A DNA stretch of 64,000 bases. Source: Vulcanimicrobium sp035943995. Its GTDB lineage: Bacteria > Vulcanimicrobiota > Vulcanimicrobiia > Vulcanimicrobiales > Vulcanimicrobiaceae. Location: positions 1-64,000 of the forward strand of contig DASZBS010000121.1 in NCBI GenBank assembly GCA_035943995.1. The letters are read 5' to 3'. Made by a program: the position numbers and the translations under genes. A model generated the notes under the pieces. That model worked only from the letters and a program-made list of their open reading frames with translations. It had not been told where the DNA came from and did not search any database. Below are positions 16,193-24,059 of the stretch, piece after piece. Each line of letters begins with the position of its first letter. Positions within the stretch are counted from its first letter, which is position 1.

Positions 16193-17982
16193 CGGTCCGG
16201 CAACCGTTCCGCGGACAGGTACGGCATCACCCGCGCCGCGACGTCAGGGGGCAGATCGGGCGTCATGAGGTGCAGCGGCGCCGACTCCATGGAGCCGCTC
16301 GCCGTGACGCGGCTGGTAATCTTCGGAAAATACGTCTGCTCGGGATCCACCGGCACGACGAACGCGGCCGGCCCGGGCGCGTCGAACAGCTCCGCGAAGC
16401 CGGGCGTCGCCCGCGCGCCGGACTCGATCCGCAGACTCGCGATCCCGTATGCGGCGAACAGCGCGTCCCAGCGCGGAAAACCGAGCCCGGAGCCGACGTC
16501 GCAGCCCACGTACGCGCCGCCGAAATAGTTGCGCTGCGTCATGCGAATGGACGCATAGCCTTCGTTGCTGACGACGAACATCTTGAGGTCGAGTGAGTTG
16601 ACGGACACCGTCGCCAGTTCCTGGAGGTTTTGCGAGAAGCCGCCGTCGCCCTCGAACAGCACGACGCGCCGGTCGCGGTGCGCGAACGCCGCACCGATCG
16701 CGCCCGACAAACCGTAGCCCATCGCCGCGAGCGCTTTGTTCGTGATGATGGTCTGGCCCCAGCGCTGGTCGAACGCCTGCATCGCCGACGTGAACGCGCC
16801 GCCGCTCGAGCACGGGATCACGACGTCGTCCGCACGCATGGCCGCCGACATCATTTGGTTGAACGCGAACGGATCGACGTAGCGCGGATCGTGGCGGTTC
16901 TCCGGATCGGCGAGCGGCAGCTCCGCGCGCACCGCGCGGCAGAACGCGAGCCATTCGCCGTGCTCGCCCAGACCGGCGGCGAGCAGCGCTTCCAGCATCG
17001 CGTCCGCGTCGCCGCGGATCGCGAGCTCGACGTGCGGATGCCCCTTCCTCAACTCCGCTTCGTCGATGTCGACGTGAACGACCGTCGCGAGCGGCGCGAA
17101 CGCGGCATGGTTGAAACCCGATTGCTGCAAGCCCAGCCGCGATCCGATCGCCACCAGCACGTCGGCTTGCTGCAGCAGCACGTTCGCCGAGCGCTGGCCC
17201 CACGTGTTCGGCGCGCCGGCGTAGTTGGGATCGCGTGCGTCGACGCGGTCCAACCCGTTCCACGTCGCCATCACCGCGACGCTCGCGGCGCGCAGCTGCG
17301 ATCGCACGCGCGCGGCCGCCGCGCGCGAAACGCCGCCGCCGATCAGCAGCACGGGGCGCTTTGCTTCGCGCACGAGCCGCGCCACCTCCGGCGCGGCGGC
17401 GCGCGCGGCCGCCGCGGCTTCATCCCGCGCGCCGGGCGCCGGCACGTACGGCGCGCCGAGCGCGGCCGGATCGACGGGCGCGCCTTGCGCGTCCAAGCAC
17501 AGCTCCAGAAACACCGGGCCTTTGCGGCCCGCGGCCCCGGCGGCGATCAGCGCCTCGACCTCGCGCCGCGGAAGCGGCGTTTCGATGCGCTGCGCGCGCA
17601 CGCAGATCGACCGCACGATCGCGACGCCGTCGACTTCCTGAATCCCGCGCTGCCGGATCCCGCCCGTGGCGAGGTCGGTGGACTTCACTTGCCCGCCGAC
17701 CACCAGCAGCTCGCGGCTCTCGAGCCACGCGCCGGCGATCGCGGTCACGATGTTCGTGAGGCCGGGCCCCGCCGTGACGAGCGCGAGCGCTTTGCTCGGG
17801 CCGCCCGACTCGTTGAAATACTCGGCGGCGATCCCCGCGGCGACCTCGTGCACGACCGGGACGCACGTCATGCGCACGCGCAGCGCGTCCAGCAGGTGCA
17901 TGATGTTCCCGCCGGCGACGAAAAAGCAGTGCGTGTAACCGAGTTCGACCAGCCAGTCGGCAAAAAGGTCGCTGTACTTCAT
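16189..17982 (-). CDS. Thiamine diphosphate-dependent enzyme, acetolactate synthase-like
   Basis: 597 residues from ATG at 17982. Three-domain ThDP enzyme: catalytic glutamate E46 (VVHEVAAGIAAEYF), central nucleotide-binding-like domain (about 200-330, RPVLLIGGGVSR), and the cofactor motif GDGGFSQN at 445-452 with its partner Asn at 473 (VVSNEGYASIR). It resembles acetolactate synthase/IlvB relatives found in LPS loci. Family precedents include YerE, which attaches a two-carbon unit from pyruvate to C4 of a CDP-3,6-dideoxy-4-keto sugar, and IolD-type enzymes acting on cyclitol diketones; either fits. It heads the five-gene minus-strand cassette and overlaps the aldolase gene by 4 bp. Confidence 0.78.
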   Translation of the reverse strand: MKYSDLFADWLVELGYTHCFFVAGGNIMHLLDALRVRMTCVPVVHEVAAGIAAEYFNESGGPSKALALVTAGPGLTNIVTAIAGAWLESRELLVVGGQVKSTDLATGGIRQRGIQEVDGVAIVRSICVRAQRIETPLPRREVEALIAAGAAGRKGPVFLELCLDAQGAPVDPAALGAPYVPAPGARDEAAAAARAAAPEVARLVREAKRPVLLIGGGVSRAAAARVRSQLRAASVAVMATWNGLDRVDARDPNYAGAPNTWGQRSANVLLQQADVLVAIGSRLGLQQSGFNHAAFAPLATVVHVDIDEAELRKGHPHVELAIRGDADAMLEALLAAGLGEHGEWLAFCRAVRAELPLADPENRHDPRYVDPFAFNQMMSAAMRADDVVIPCSSGGAFTSAMQAFDQRWGQTIITNKALAAMGYGLSGAIGAAFAHRDRRVVLFEGDGGFSQNLQELATVSVNSLDLKMFVVSNEGYASIRMTQRNYFGGAYVGCDVGSGLGFPRWDALFAAYGIASLRIESGARATPGFAELFDAPGPAAFVVPVDPEQTYFPKITSRVTASGSMESAPLHLMTPDLPPDVAARVMPYLSAERLPDR

Positions 17983-18182
17983 CGGCGTCGCGGGCACGGC
18001 CGGGCGAGTTCGCGAGCCCGTGGGGGCGCTCCCGTCCTCGGCCGCCGCGCAGAGCAGTCGCACGCTTGGGCCGCGCATCCAAAGTCGGTGGACCGCCAAG
18101 AGTCGGATGCGGCTCGGGCGAACGTCGGGGCACACAAGGCTCACGCGCATGTGCGTGGACCGCCATCCGAGAGAGGTACTGC
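17983..18182. promoter_or_regulatory. Divergent intergenic region with dyad and 11-bp direct repeat
   Basis: 200 bp between the ThDP-enzyme gene (minus) and a small plus-strand gene. It contains two copies of GTGGACCGCCA (18088-18098 and 18155-18165). The first sits inside an inverted repeat, CGCATCC (18074-18080) with GGATGCG (18105-18111). These could be binding sites controlling the cassette. No clear core promoter can be picked out in this GC-rich DNA. Confidence 0.35.
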
Positions 18183-18611
18183 GTGGGTCTGGTCGTGACC
18201 GGCATCTCCCAGAACGGCGACACTACGGCGCTGGAAGCGGCGCTCAAAGCGGCAGGTCTCCCGCTGGACCCCATTCAGCTCATCGGGCCCGACGACTCCA
18301 CGCAGGGTGCGGCGTCGTCGATGGGCCTCACCAACCCCGGCTTGATGACGGGCGGCGGCCAAGGCACCGGTGTCCCCGGCGTCACCAGCGGCGTTCCGAC
18401 GGCGGGCGGCTACGGAACGCGCTACTTCCGCAACGAGGGGCTCGCCGACCGGCTCGGCGATCTGGAGATCCCGGACGACGAGGTCGACAACTACGTCGAC
18501 GCGCTCGGCGCGGGCCGCAGCGTCGTCGCGTACTTCGCGAAACCGGAGACGCTCGCGCAGGTCGAGGCGATCTTTCGCGCCAGCGACCTTTTGAAGATCA
18601 AGACGTTTTAG
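18183..18611 (+). CDS. Small hypothetical protein with glycine-rich centre
   Basis: 142 residues from GTG at 18183, supported by GAGAGG at 18171-18176. The N-terminal third (LVVTGISQNGDTTALEAALKAAGL) and the C-terminus (VVAYFAKPETLAQVEAIFRASDL) each look like a small alpha/beta unit, the second resembling a ferredoxin-like strand-helix. A flexible Gly/Thr-rich linker lies between (about residues 40-80). No known domain is recognised and there are no membrane segments. It ends 14 bp inside the 3' end of the convergent epimerase gene. Probably a cytoplasmic regulatory or stress-type protein, but this is guesswork. Confidence 0.55.
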   Translation: MGLVVTGISQNGDTTALEAALKAAGLPLDPIQLIGPDDSTQGAASSMGLTNPGLMTGGGQGTGVPGVTSGVPTAGGYGTRYFRNEGLADRLGDLEIPDDEVDNYVDALGAGRSVVAYFAKPETLAQVEAIFRASDLLKIKTF

Positions 18612-19695
18612 CGGGCCGCGCCAGCTCGAGGAACTCGTACGTGCGCACGAGCGCGTCGTGCAACGGCACCCGAACGCGCAGGCCGAGCTCGTCCTCGGCG
18701 CGCCGCGTGCAGGGCACGTAGCGCGCGGCGGGCGCGCCGGGGACCGCTTCGCGCGCGACCTCGATCCGCGCGGTCGGTGCGACCGCGGCCGCCACGTCGG
18801 CGGCGAGCTCGCGGATCGTCACGGGCTGCGGGGAGCCGGCGTTGTAGACGCGTCCGGGCGTCCCTTCGAGCAGCATCGTCCACAACCAGATCGCGAGATC
18901 GGCGGCGTAGAGATACGACCGCACCGTCGTCCCGTCACCCGCGATGCGGATGGTGCCGCCGGCGAGGACGTCGCGCAGAAAATTCCCGACCGCGTACCCT
19001 TCGTCGAGCGGCAGGTGCGGTCCGACGAACGTGAACAACCGCGCGATGACGGCCCCGACTCCGAAGACGCGCGCGTAGGATGCGCAGGCGAACTCGGACG
19101 CACGTTTGCTCTGGCCGTATTCGGTGCGGGGATCGGTCGTGCCGGGCGCACCGGGGTAGTCTTCCGGAACGTTCGCCAGGTCCGGCGGCTGGCGCCCGTA
19201 GACCGCGCCCGAGCTGGTGAACAAGAACCGCGTCGCCCCGGCTTCCCGCGCGAGCTCCAGGGCGCGGCGCGTCGCGGCGAGATCGCGTTCGAACACCGCG
19301 AGCGGCCGTGCGGCGTCGGCGTCGTGATACCGTTCCGTCGCCGCGTGCACGACGCACGCGAAGCGGCCGCGCGGCGGCGCGAAGTCGACCGCGTCGCCGG
19401 CGACGAGCTCGACGGCGGGATCGTTCGCGAGGTGCGGCGCGCGGACGGCGAAGCGCGCCGCGTCGCGAGTCAGCACGACGATGCGCGCGCCGAGCGCGTG
19501 CGCCGCGTTCGCCGCGACGAACGCTTCGACGAGCGCGGTGCCGACGAAACCCGTTCCGCCGGTGACGAAGACGCGCTCGCCGCGCAGCGCGTCCCAAAGC
19601 CCCTGCGTGTGCGCGACCACGTGCTCGCGGTCGCGCAGGACGACCGGCGGCGGTTGGTCCCCGCCTCGTATGATCGGTTTCTCCAGTCGCGGCAT
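18598..19695 (-). CDS. NAD-dependent epimerase/reductase with N-terminal extension
   Basis: 365 residues from ATG at 19695. An extended SDR whose Rossmann motif TGGTGFVG comes at about residue 49, after an N-terminal segment (REHVVAHTQGLWDALRG) found in a subgroup of glycan-locus SDRs. The active site shows TSSGAVYG and YGQSKRASE (YxxxK). It lies between the ThDP-enzyme cassette and rfbH, so reduction of a CDP-4-keto-3,6-dideoxy sugar (paratose/abequose synthase-like) or of a branched product (YerF-like) is plausible. Upstream in-frame codons to 19977 lie opposite rfbH and are not considered coding. Confidence 0.75.
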   Translation of the reverse strand: MPRLEKPIIRGGDQPPPVVLRDREHVVAHTQGLWDALRGERVFVTGGTGFVGTALVEAFVAANAAHALGARIVVLTRDAARFAVRAPHLANDPAVELVAGDAVDFAPPRGRFACVVHAATERYHDADAARPLAVFERDLAATRRALELAREAGATRFLFTSSGAVYGRQPPDLANVPEDYPGAPGTTDPRTEYGQSKRASEFACASYARVFGVGAVIARLFTFVGPHLPLDEGYAVGNFLRDVLAGGTIRIAGDGTTVRSYLYAADLAIWLWTMLLEGTPGRVYNAGSPQPVTIRELAADVAAAVAPTARIEVAREAVPGAPAARYVPCTRRAEDELGLRVRVPLHDALVRTYEFLELARPAKTS

Positions 19696-19889
19696 GCTGA
19701 CGGTGCCGGACACCAGGACCGGCGAACGGTGGAGTTCTCTGCCCCGGGTTTCCCGGCCTACGATGCAGGCGTGAATCGCCCGGCGACCCGAGCGAATCAT
19801 CCCGGCGACCGGAGTGACGACGACGGGCAGCCAATGGGATGGCCGGTGAACACCGTCATGCTCGTGCCGCCACCCCGCCCGCCGGCCTG

Positions 19890-21293
19890 ATGCTGCGCGA
19901 CAAGAGCGGCAGCCCGGCAGCCGAGGCGCTGCGCGCGGAGATCCTGGCGAAGACGCGCGCCTATTTTCACGCCGCATACGAGCCGCGCGCGTTCGCGCCC
20001 GACGAGGACGTCGTCCCGGTCAGCGGGCGCGAGTTCGACGAGCGCGAGTTGGTTTCGCTGGTCGACAGCTCGCTGGACTTCTGGCTCACGACGGGGCGCT
20101 ACGCGCTGCGCTTCGAGGCCGAGTTCGCGCGCTGGTTCGGGATTCGGGAATGCGTGCTCGTCAACTCCGGCTCGAGCGCGAACCTGTGCGCGATCATGGC
20201 GCTCACGTCGCCGGAGCTCGGCGAGCGGCGCCTGCGCCCCGGCGACGAGATCATCACGCCCGCCGCGGGTTTCCCGACGACGGTGAACCCGATCGTGCAG
20301 GCAGGCTGCGTACCCGTCTTCATCGACAGCGAGCTGCGCACGTACAATGCGGACCTCGCGCAGCTCGAGCGCGCGCTCTCACCGAAGACGCGGGCCGTCA
20401 TCATCGCGCACACGCTGGGCAACCCCTACGACCCCGAAACCGTCCGCGACTTCTGCCGCGCGCATGATTTGTGGATGATCGAAGACACGTGCGACGCCGT
20501 CGGCGCGACGTGGAACGGGCAGCAAGTCGGTACGTTCGGCGACCTCGCGACGATCAGCTTCTATCCGGCCCACCACATGACCATGGGCGAGGGGGGCGCC
20601 GTCATGATGCGGTCGCCGAAGCTGCGCAAGATCGTCGAATCGTTTCGTGACTGGGGCCGCGATTGCTGGTGCGCGCCGGGCAAGGAAAATACGTGCGGCA
20701 AGCGGTTCGACTGGCAGCTCGGGGAGCTGCCGCACGGCTACGACCACAAGTACATCTACAGCCACATCGGCTACAACCTCAAGCTGACGGACATGCAGGC
20801 TGCGATCGGCGTCGCGCAGCTCGAAAAAGTGGACGGCTTCATCGCGGCCCGCCGCGCGAACGCCGCGCGCCTCGGCGAGCGGCTGCGCGCGATACCGTGG
20901 GTCGCGCTTCCGCAAGAAGCGCCGGGCGCGGCGTCGTCGTGGTTCGGCTACCCGATCCGCGTGCTCCCCGGTGCGCCGGTGGACCGGAACACGCTCGTCC
21001 AACGGCTCAACGACCGCAAGATCGGAACGCGAGTGGTGTTCGCCGGGAACCTCGTGCGCCAGCCGGCGTACGCGAACGCCGCCGTTCGCGTCGTCGGCGA
21101 GCTGACCAACGCCGACGTCATCATGAACGACGTGTTTTGGGTCGGGACGTTCCCGGGCCTGGGCAACGAAGAGATCGATTTCATCGCGCGCGCGGTCGCC
21201 GAAGCGGGGACGCGTCAGCCGCCCGTCGCCGGGATCACGGAGCGGAGTCCGGCGCATCCGGCAACGCGGGCAACGATTCGTCGCGAGCGCTGA
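19890..21293 (+). CDS. rfbH: CDP-4-dehydro-6-deoxyglucose 3-dehydrase (E1)
   Basis: 467 residues. This PMP- and [2Fe-2S]-dependent enzyme removes the 3-hydroxyl from CDP-4-keto-6-deoxyglucose, opening the route to 3,6-dideoxyhexoses. The diagnostic change of the usual DegT-family PLP lysine to histidine is visible (H228 in FYPAHHMTMGEGG). The iron-sulfur cysteines keep the E1 spacing exactly: C201-x57-C259-x-C261-x7-C269. YDHKYIYSHIGYNLKLTD is also typical. The ATG at 19890 is preferred because it fits the family N-terminus; ATG at 19839 is possible and neither has a clear ribosome-binding site. The reductase partner (E3, ddhD) is not in the window. Its 3' end overlaps the convergent RmlC-like gene by 59 bp. 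Confidence 0.92.
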   Translation: MLRDKSGSPAAEALRAEILAKTRAYFHAAYEPRAFAPDEDVVPVSGREFDERELVSLVDSSLDFWLTTGRYALRFEAEFARWFGIRECVLVNSGSSANLCAIMALTSPELGERRLRPGDEIITPAAGFPTTVNPIVQAGCVPVFIDSELRTYNADLAQLERALSPKTRAVIIAHTLGNPYDPETVRDFCRAHDLWMIEDTCDAVGATWNGQQVGTFGDLATISFYPAHHMTMGEGGAVMMRSPKLRKIVESFRDWGRDCWCAPGKENTCGKRFDWQLGELPHGYDHKYIYSHIGYNLKLTDMQAAIGVAQLEKVDGFIAARRANAARLGERLRAIPWVALPQEAPGAASSWFGYPIRVLPGAPVDRNTLVQRLNDRKIGTRVVFAGNLVRQPAYANAAVRVVGELTNADVIMNDVFWVGTFPGLGNEEIDFIARAVAEAGTRQPPVAGITERSPAHPATRATIRRER

Positions 21294-21783
21294 TGAGCAC
21301 GTCGGGCAGCGGCCACGGGATCGCGAGCGACGGGTCGCGCCAGTGCACGCCGGCGGCATGCTCGGGGGCGTACGGCGCCGACAGCAGATAGTGCAGCTCG
21401 GCGCCGGCGCTGAGCACTTGATATCCGTGCGCGAGCCCCGCCGCGAGGTACAACAGCGCGGGCCGGGCCGCGTCGAGCGTGAAGGCTTCCCACGTTCCGT
21501 ACGTCGGCGAGCCGCGCCGCAGGTCGGCGACGACGTCCCACACGCTGCCGCTCACGCAGCGCACGACCTTGTGCTCGGCGTACGGCGCCGTTTGATAGTG
21601 TAACCCGCGCACGATGCCGCGGCGCGCGTTCGTCGCCGCGCCGTGCTGCGGGAACTCGGTGCACAAACCGTGCGCCGCGAACGTGTCGCGGTCGAAGACC
21701 CGGGTGAACGTTCCGCGCTCGTCGGCGCTCGTGTCGAGCGCGATCAGCCACAGGCCGCCGATGGCCGTCGGCTGGACCTTCAC
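21235..21783 (-). CDS. RmlC-like sugar 3,5-epimerase
   Basis: 182 residues from GTG at 21783 (GTGA overlap with the methyltransferase). Cupin-fold epimerase of the dTDP-4-dehydrorhamnose 3,5-epimerase family: FTRVFDRDTF, RGIVRGLHYQ with the catalytic His, KVVRCVSGSVWDVVADLR, and APYAPE followed by GVHWRDP with the tyrosine and aspartate regions intact. It is the last gene of a CDP-sugar operon (rfbF, acyltransferase, rfbG, C-methyltransferase), so it probably epimerises a C-methylated CDP-4-keto sugar. It is also the only RmlC-type protein in the window and could serve the dTDP-rhamnose pathway. Confidence 0.82.
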   Translation of the reverse strand: MKVQPTAIGGLWLIALDTSADERGTFTRVFDRDTFAAHGLCTEFPQHGAATNARRGIVRGLHYQTAPYAEHKVVRCVSGSVWDVVADLRRGSPTYGTWEAFTLDAARPALLYLAAGLAHGYQVLSAGAELHYLLSAPYAPEHAAGVHWRDPSLAIPWPLPDVLISARDESLPALPDAPDSAP

Positions 21784-23003
21784 GGGATCACGGTCAGCCG
21801 CGGGATCGCGACCACGAAACGCCCGCCCCAGCTGCGCACGTCCGCCATCTGCTCGATGACCTCGTGCGTCAAGTTCCACGGCAGGATCAGCACGTAGTCC
21901 GGGCGCACGTCGCGCAGCCGTTCGACGGGTTCGACCGCGAGGCGGCTCCCGGGCAGCAGCATCCCCTGCTTGTGCGGGTTGCGGTCGACCGCGAAGCGCA
22001 GCAAGTCGCTCTTGATGCCGCAATAGTTCAGCAGCGTGTTGCCCTTCGCGGCCGCGCCGTAGGCGACGACGGTCTCGCCCCGTCGCGCCGCGCCGATCAA
22101 GAATTCCAACAGCCCGTTCTTGATCGCGTGGACGCGCGACGCGAACGCGCGATACGTGTGCAGGTCGGCGAGCCCGCGCTCGCGCTCGAGGCTTCGCACA
22201 TCGGCGACGCTGGGCCGGGGCACGTGCGGGCCGGACGCGTGCGCGACCCAGAGCCGCAGCGATCCGCCGTGCGTGTCGAGCCGGTCGACGTCGACGACGG
22301 CGAGACCGTGGGCCGCGAACACCGGCTCCACGGCCAGCAGCGAAAGGTAGCTGAAATGCTCGTGATAGATCGTGTCGAACTGCGTCTGCTCGAGCAGCGG
22401 CACGAGGTGCGGGAACTCGAACGTCGCGGTGCCGTCGGGCGCGAGCAGCCGGCGAAACCCCTCGACGAAGTCGTGGATGTCGGGGACGTGCGCCAGCACG
22501 TTGTTTGCGATCGTCAAGTTCGCGCGCCCGCGCTCCGCGACGATGCGGTCCGCCTCGGCGGCGCCGAAGAACGCCGACCGCGTCGGGATGCCGTCGCGGC
22601 GCGCCGCTTCGGCGACGTTGTCGGCCGGCTCCACGCCGAGCACCGGCACGCCCCGTTCCACGAACCGCTTCAGAAGATATCCGTCGTTGCTGGCCACCTC
22701 GACGACGAACGAGCCGGCACCCAAGCCGAGCCGCGCTGCAGCATCGTCAACGTGGGCGCGGCAGTGCTCGAGCCACGACGTGGAGTACGACGAAAAGTAC
22801 GCGTAGTCGCCGAAGATGCGCTCCGGCTGCTCGAACACGCCGATCTGCACGAAGTAGCAGCGCTCGCACACGCGCGGGTGGAGCGGGTAGAACAGCTCGG
22901 CGTCCTCGGCGCGCTCGCGCGCGACGTACGCGTTCGACAGCGGCTGAACGCCGAGGTCGACCAGCGATTGCGTCACCGGCGCGCCGCAGCCGCGGCAGAT
23001 CAT
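21780..23003 (-). CDS. Sugar C-methyltransferase, NovU/TylC3 type
   Basis: 407 residues from ATG at 23003 (a TTG at 23012 directly follows the rfbG stop and is an alternative). Three parts: a zinc-binding head (CRGCG at 3-7 and CERCYFVQIG near 45-54), a class I SAM domain (VVEVASNDGYLLKRF, then NNVLAHVPD), and a C-terminal Rossmann-like domain (VVAYGAAAKGNTLLNYCG). The IYHEHFSYLS motif carries the His-Glu-His of the TylC3/NovU/CloU group, which methylates carbon (C3 or C5) of 4-keto-deoxy sugars. It sits between rfbG and the epimerase, so a CDP-linked 4-keto-6-deoxyglucose is the likely substrate. Confidence 0.85.
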   Translation of the reverse strand: MICRGCGAPVTQSLVDLGVQPLSNAYVARERAEDAELFYPLHPRVCERCYFVQIGVFEQPERIFGDYAYFSSYSTSWLEHCRAHVDDAAARLGLGAGSFVVEVASNDGYLLKRFVERGVPVLGVEPADNVAEAARRDGIPTRSAFFGAAEADRIVAERGRANLTIANNVLAHVPDIHDFVEGFRRLLAPDGTATFEFPHLVPLLEQTQFDTIYHEHFSYLSLLAVEPVFAAHGLAVVDVDRLDTHGGSLRLWVAHASGPHVPRPSVADVRSLERERGLADLHTYRAFASRVHAIKNGLLEFLIGAARRGETVVAYGAAAKGNTLLNYCGIKSDLLRFAVDRNPHKQGMLLPGSRLAVEPVERLRDVRPDYVLILPWNLTHEVIEQMADVRSWGGRFVVAIPRLTVIP

Positions 23004-23012
23004 GGTCGACAA

Positions 23013-24059
23013 TCAAACATCCCCGAACGCGGCGAGATCGGCATCGCACAGCCCGCGCGCGTCCGCGCCCTGCGCCCAGGCCCGGTACCACGACGCGGTG
23101 AGACGGCAGGCCGTCTCGAGTCCGAGCCGCGGCACGACGCCCAGCTCGCGCTCCGCCTTGCCGGCATCGAGCCGAAGCACGTGCGCCTCCGCGGGTTGGA
23201 CGTCCGGGACCATCTCCCATGCCGGCGCGCGCCCCCACGCGGCGTACAGCCGGTCGACCACCTCGGCGACGGTGCGGTGGTCGGCCTCCGACGGGCCGAC
23301 GTTGTACGCCGCCGCGACCGTTCGGTCGCCGCCGAGCAGGCGGTCCGCGACGACGCGGTACGCGTGGAGCGGTTCGAGCACGTGCTGCCAGGGGCGGATC
23401 GCACGGGGATAGCGCAGCAGCACCGGCTTGCTTTCGACGAGCGCCGCCACGACGTCGGGCACGAGCCGGTCGCGCGACCAGTCGCCGCCGCCGATCACGT
23501 TGCCGGCGCGCACGGTCGCGAGCAGCGGCCCGCGTTCGAAGAACGAGGCGCGGTATGCGCCCGCGACCAGCTCCTGCGCCGCTTTGCTCGCGCTGTACGG
23601 ATCCGTTCCGCCGAGCGGATCGTCTTCGCGATACGCCGGCCCCGCCGAACGGGGCGCGTAGCATTTGTCCGACGTCACGACGACGACGGCGCGCACGGCG
23701 TCGCACGCGCGCACCGCGTCGAGAACCGCCGCGGTGCCGCCGGCGTTCGTCTCGAACGTCGCGCGTGGCTGCGCGTACGACGTGCGCACGATCGCCTGCG
23801 CGGCGAGGTGGAAGACGACGTCGGGGCGGAACCGCTGCACGACCCGCGCGACAGAGTCCGCATCGCGCACGTCGGCGAACGTCGAGTCGACGACGTCGCC
23901 GAGGCGCAACGCGCCGAAGAGGCTCGGACGACCGGCCTCCGGCGCGAGCGCGTAGCCGGCGACGGTCGCGCCGTCGCGCACGAGCCACCACGCGAGCCAC
24001 GCGCCTTTGAATCCGGTGTGGCCGGTGATCAGCACGCGGCGCCCGTGCCGGCCCGTCAT
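23013..24059 (-). CDS. rfbG: CDP-glucose 4,6-dehydratase
   Basis: 348 residues, ATG at 24059 overlapping the acyltransferase stop (ATGA). It makes CDP-4-keto-6-deoxyglucose. Motifs specific to this group are present: VLITGHTGFKGAWLAWWL at the N-terminus, HLAAQAIVRTSYAQP, VVVTSDKCY, DPYSASKAAQELV with the catalytic YxxxK, and RAGNVIGGGDW. Its product is the common precursor for both rfbH (3-deoxygenation) and the C-methyltransferase next door, so it stands at a branch point. Confidence 0.92.
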   Translation of the reverse strand: MTGRHGRRVLITGHTGFKGAWLAWWLVRDGATVAGYALAPEAGRPSLFGALRLGDVVDSTFADVRDADSVARVVQRFRPDVVFHLAAQAIVRTSYAQPRATFETNAGGTAAVLDAVRACDAVRAVVVVTSDKCYAPRSAGPAYREDDPLGGTDPYSASKAAQELVAGAYRASFFERGPLLATVRAGNVIGGGDWSRDRLVPDVVAALVESKPVLLRYPRAIRPWQHVLEPLHAYRVVADRLLGGDRTVAAAYNVGPSEADHRTVAEVVDRLYAAWGRAPAWEMVPDVQPAEAHVLRLDAGKAERELGVVPRLGLETACRLTASWYRAWAQGADARGLCDADLAAFGDV

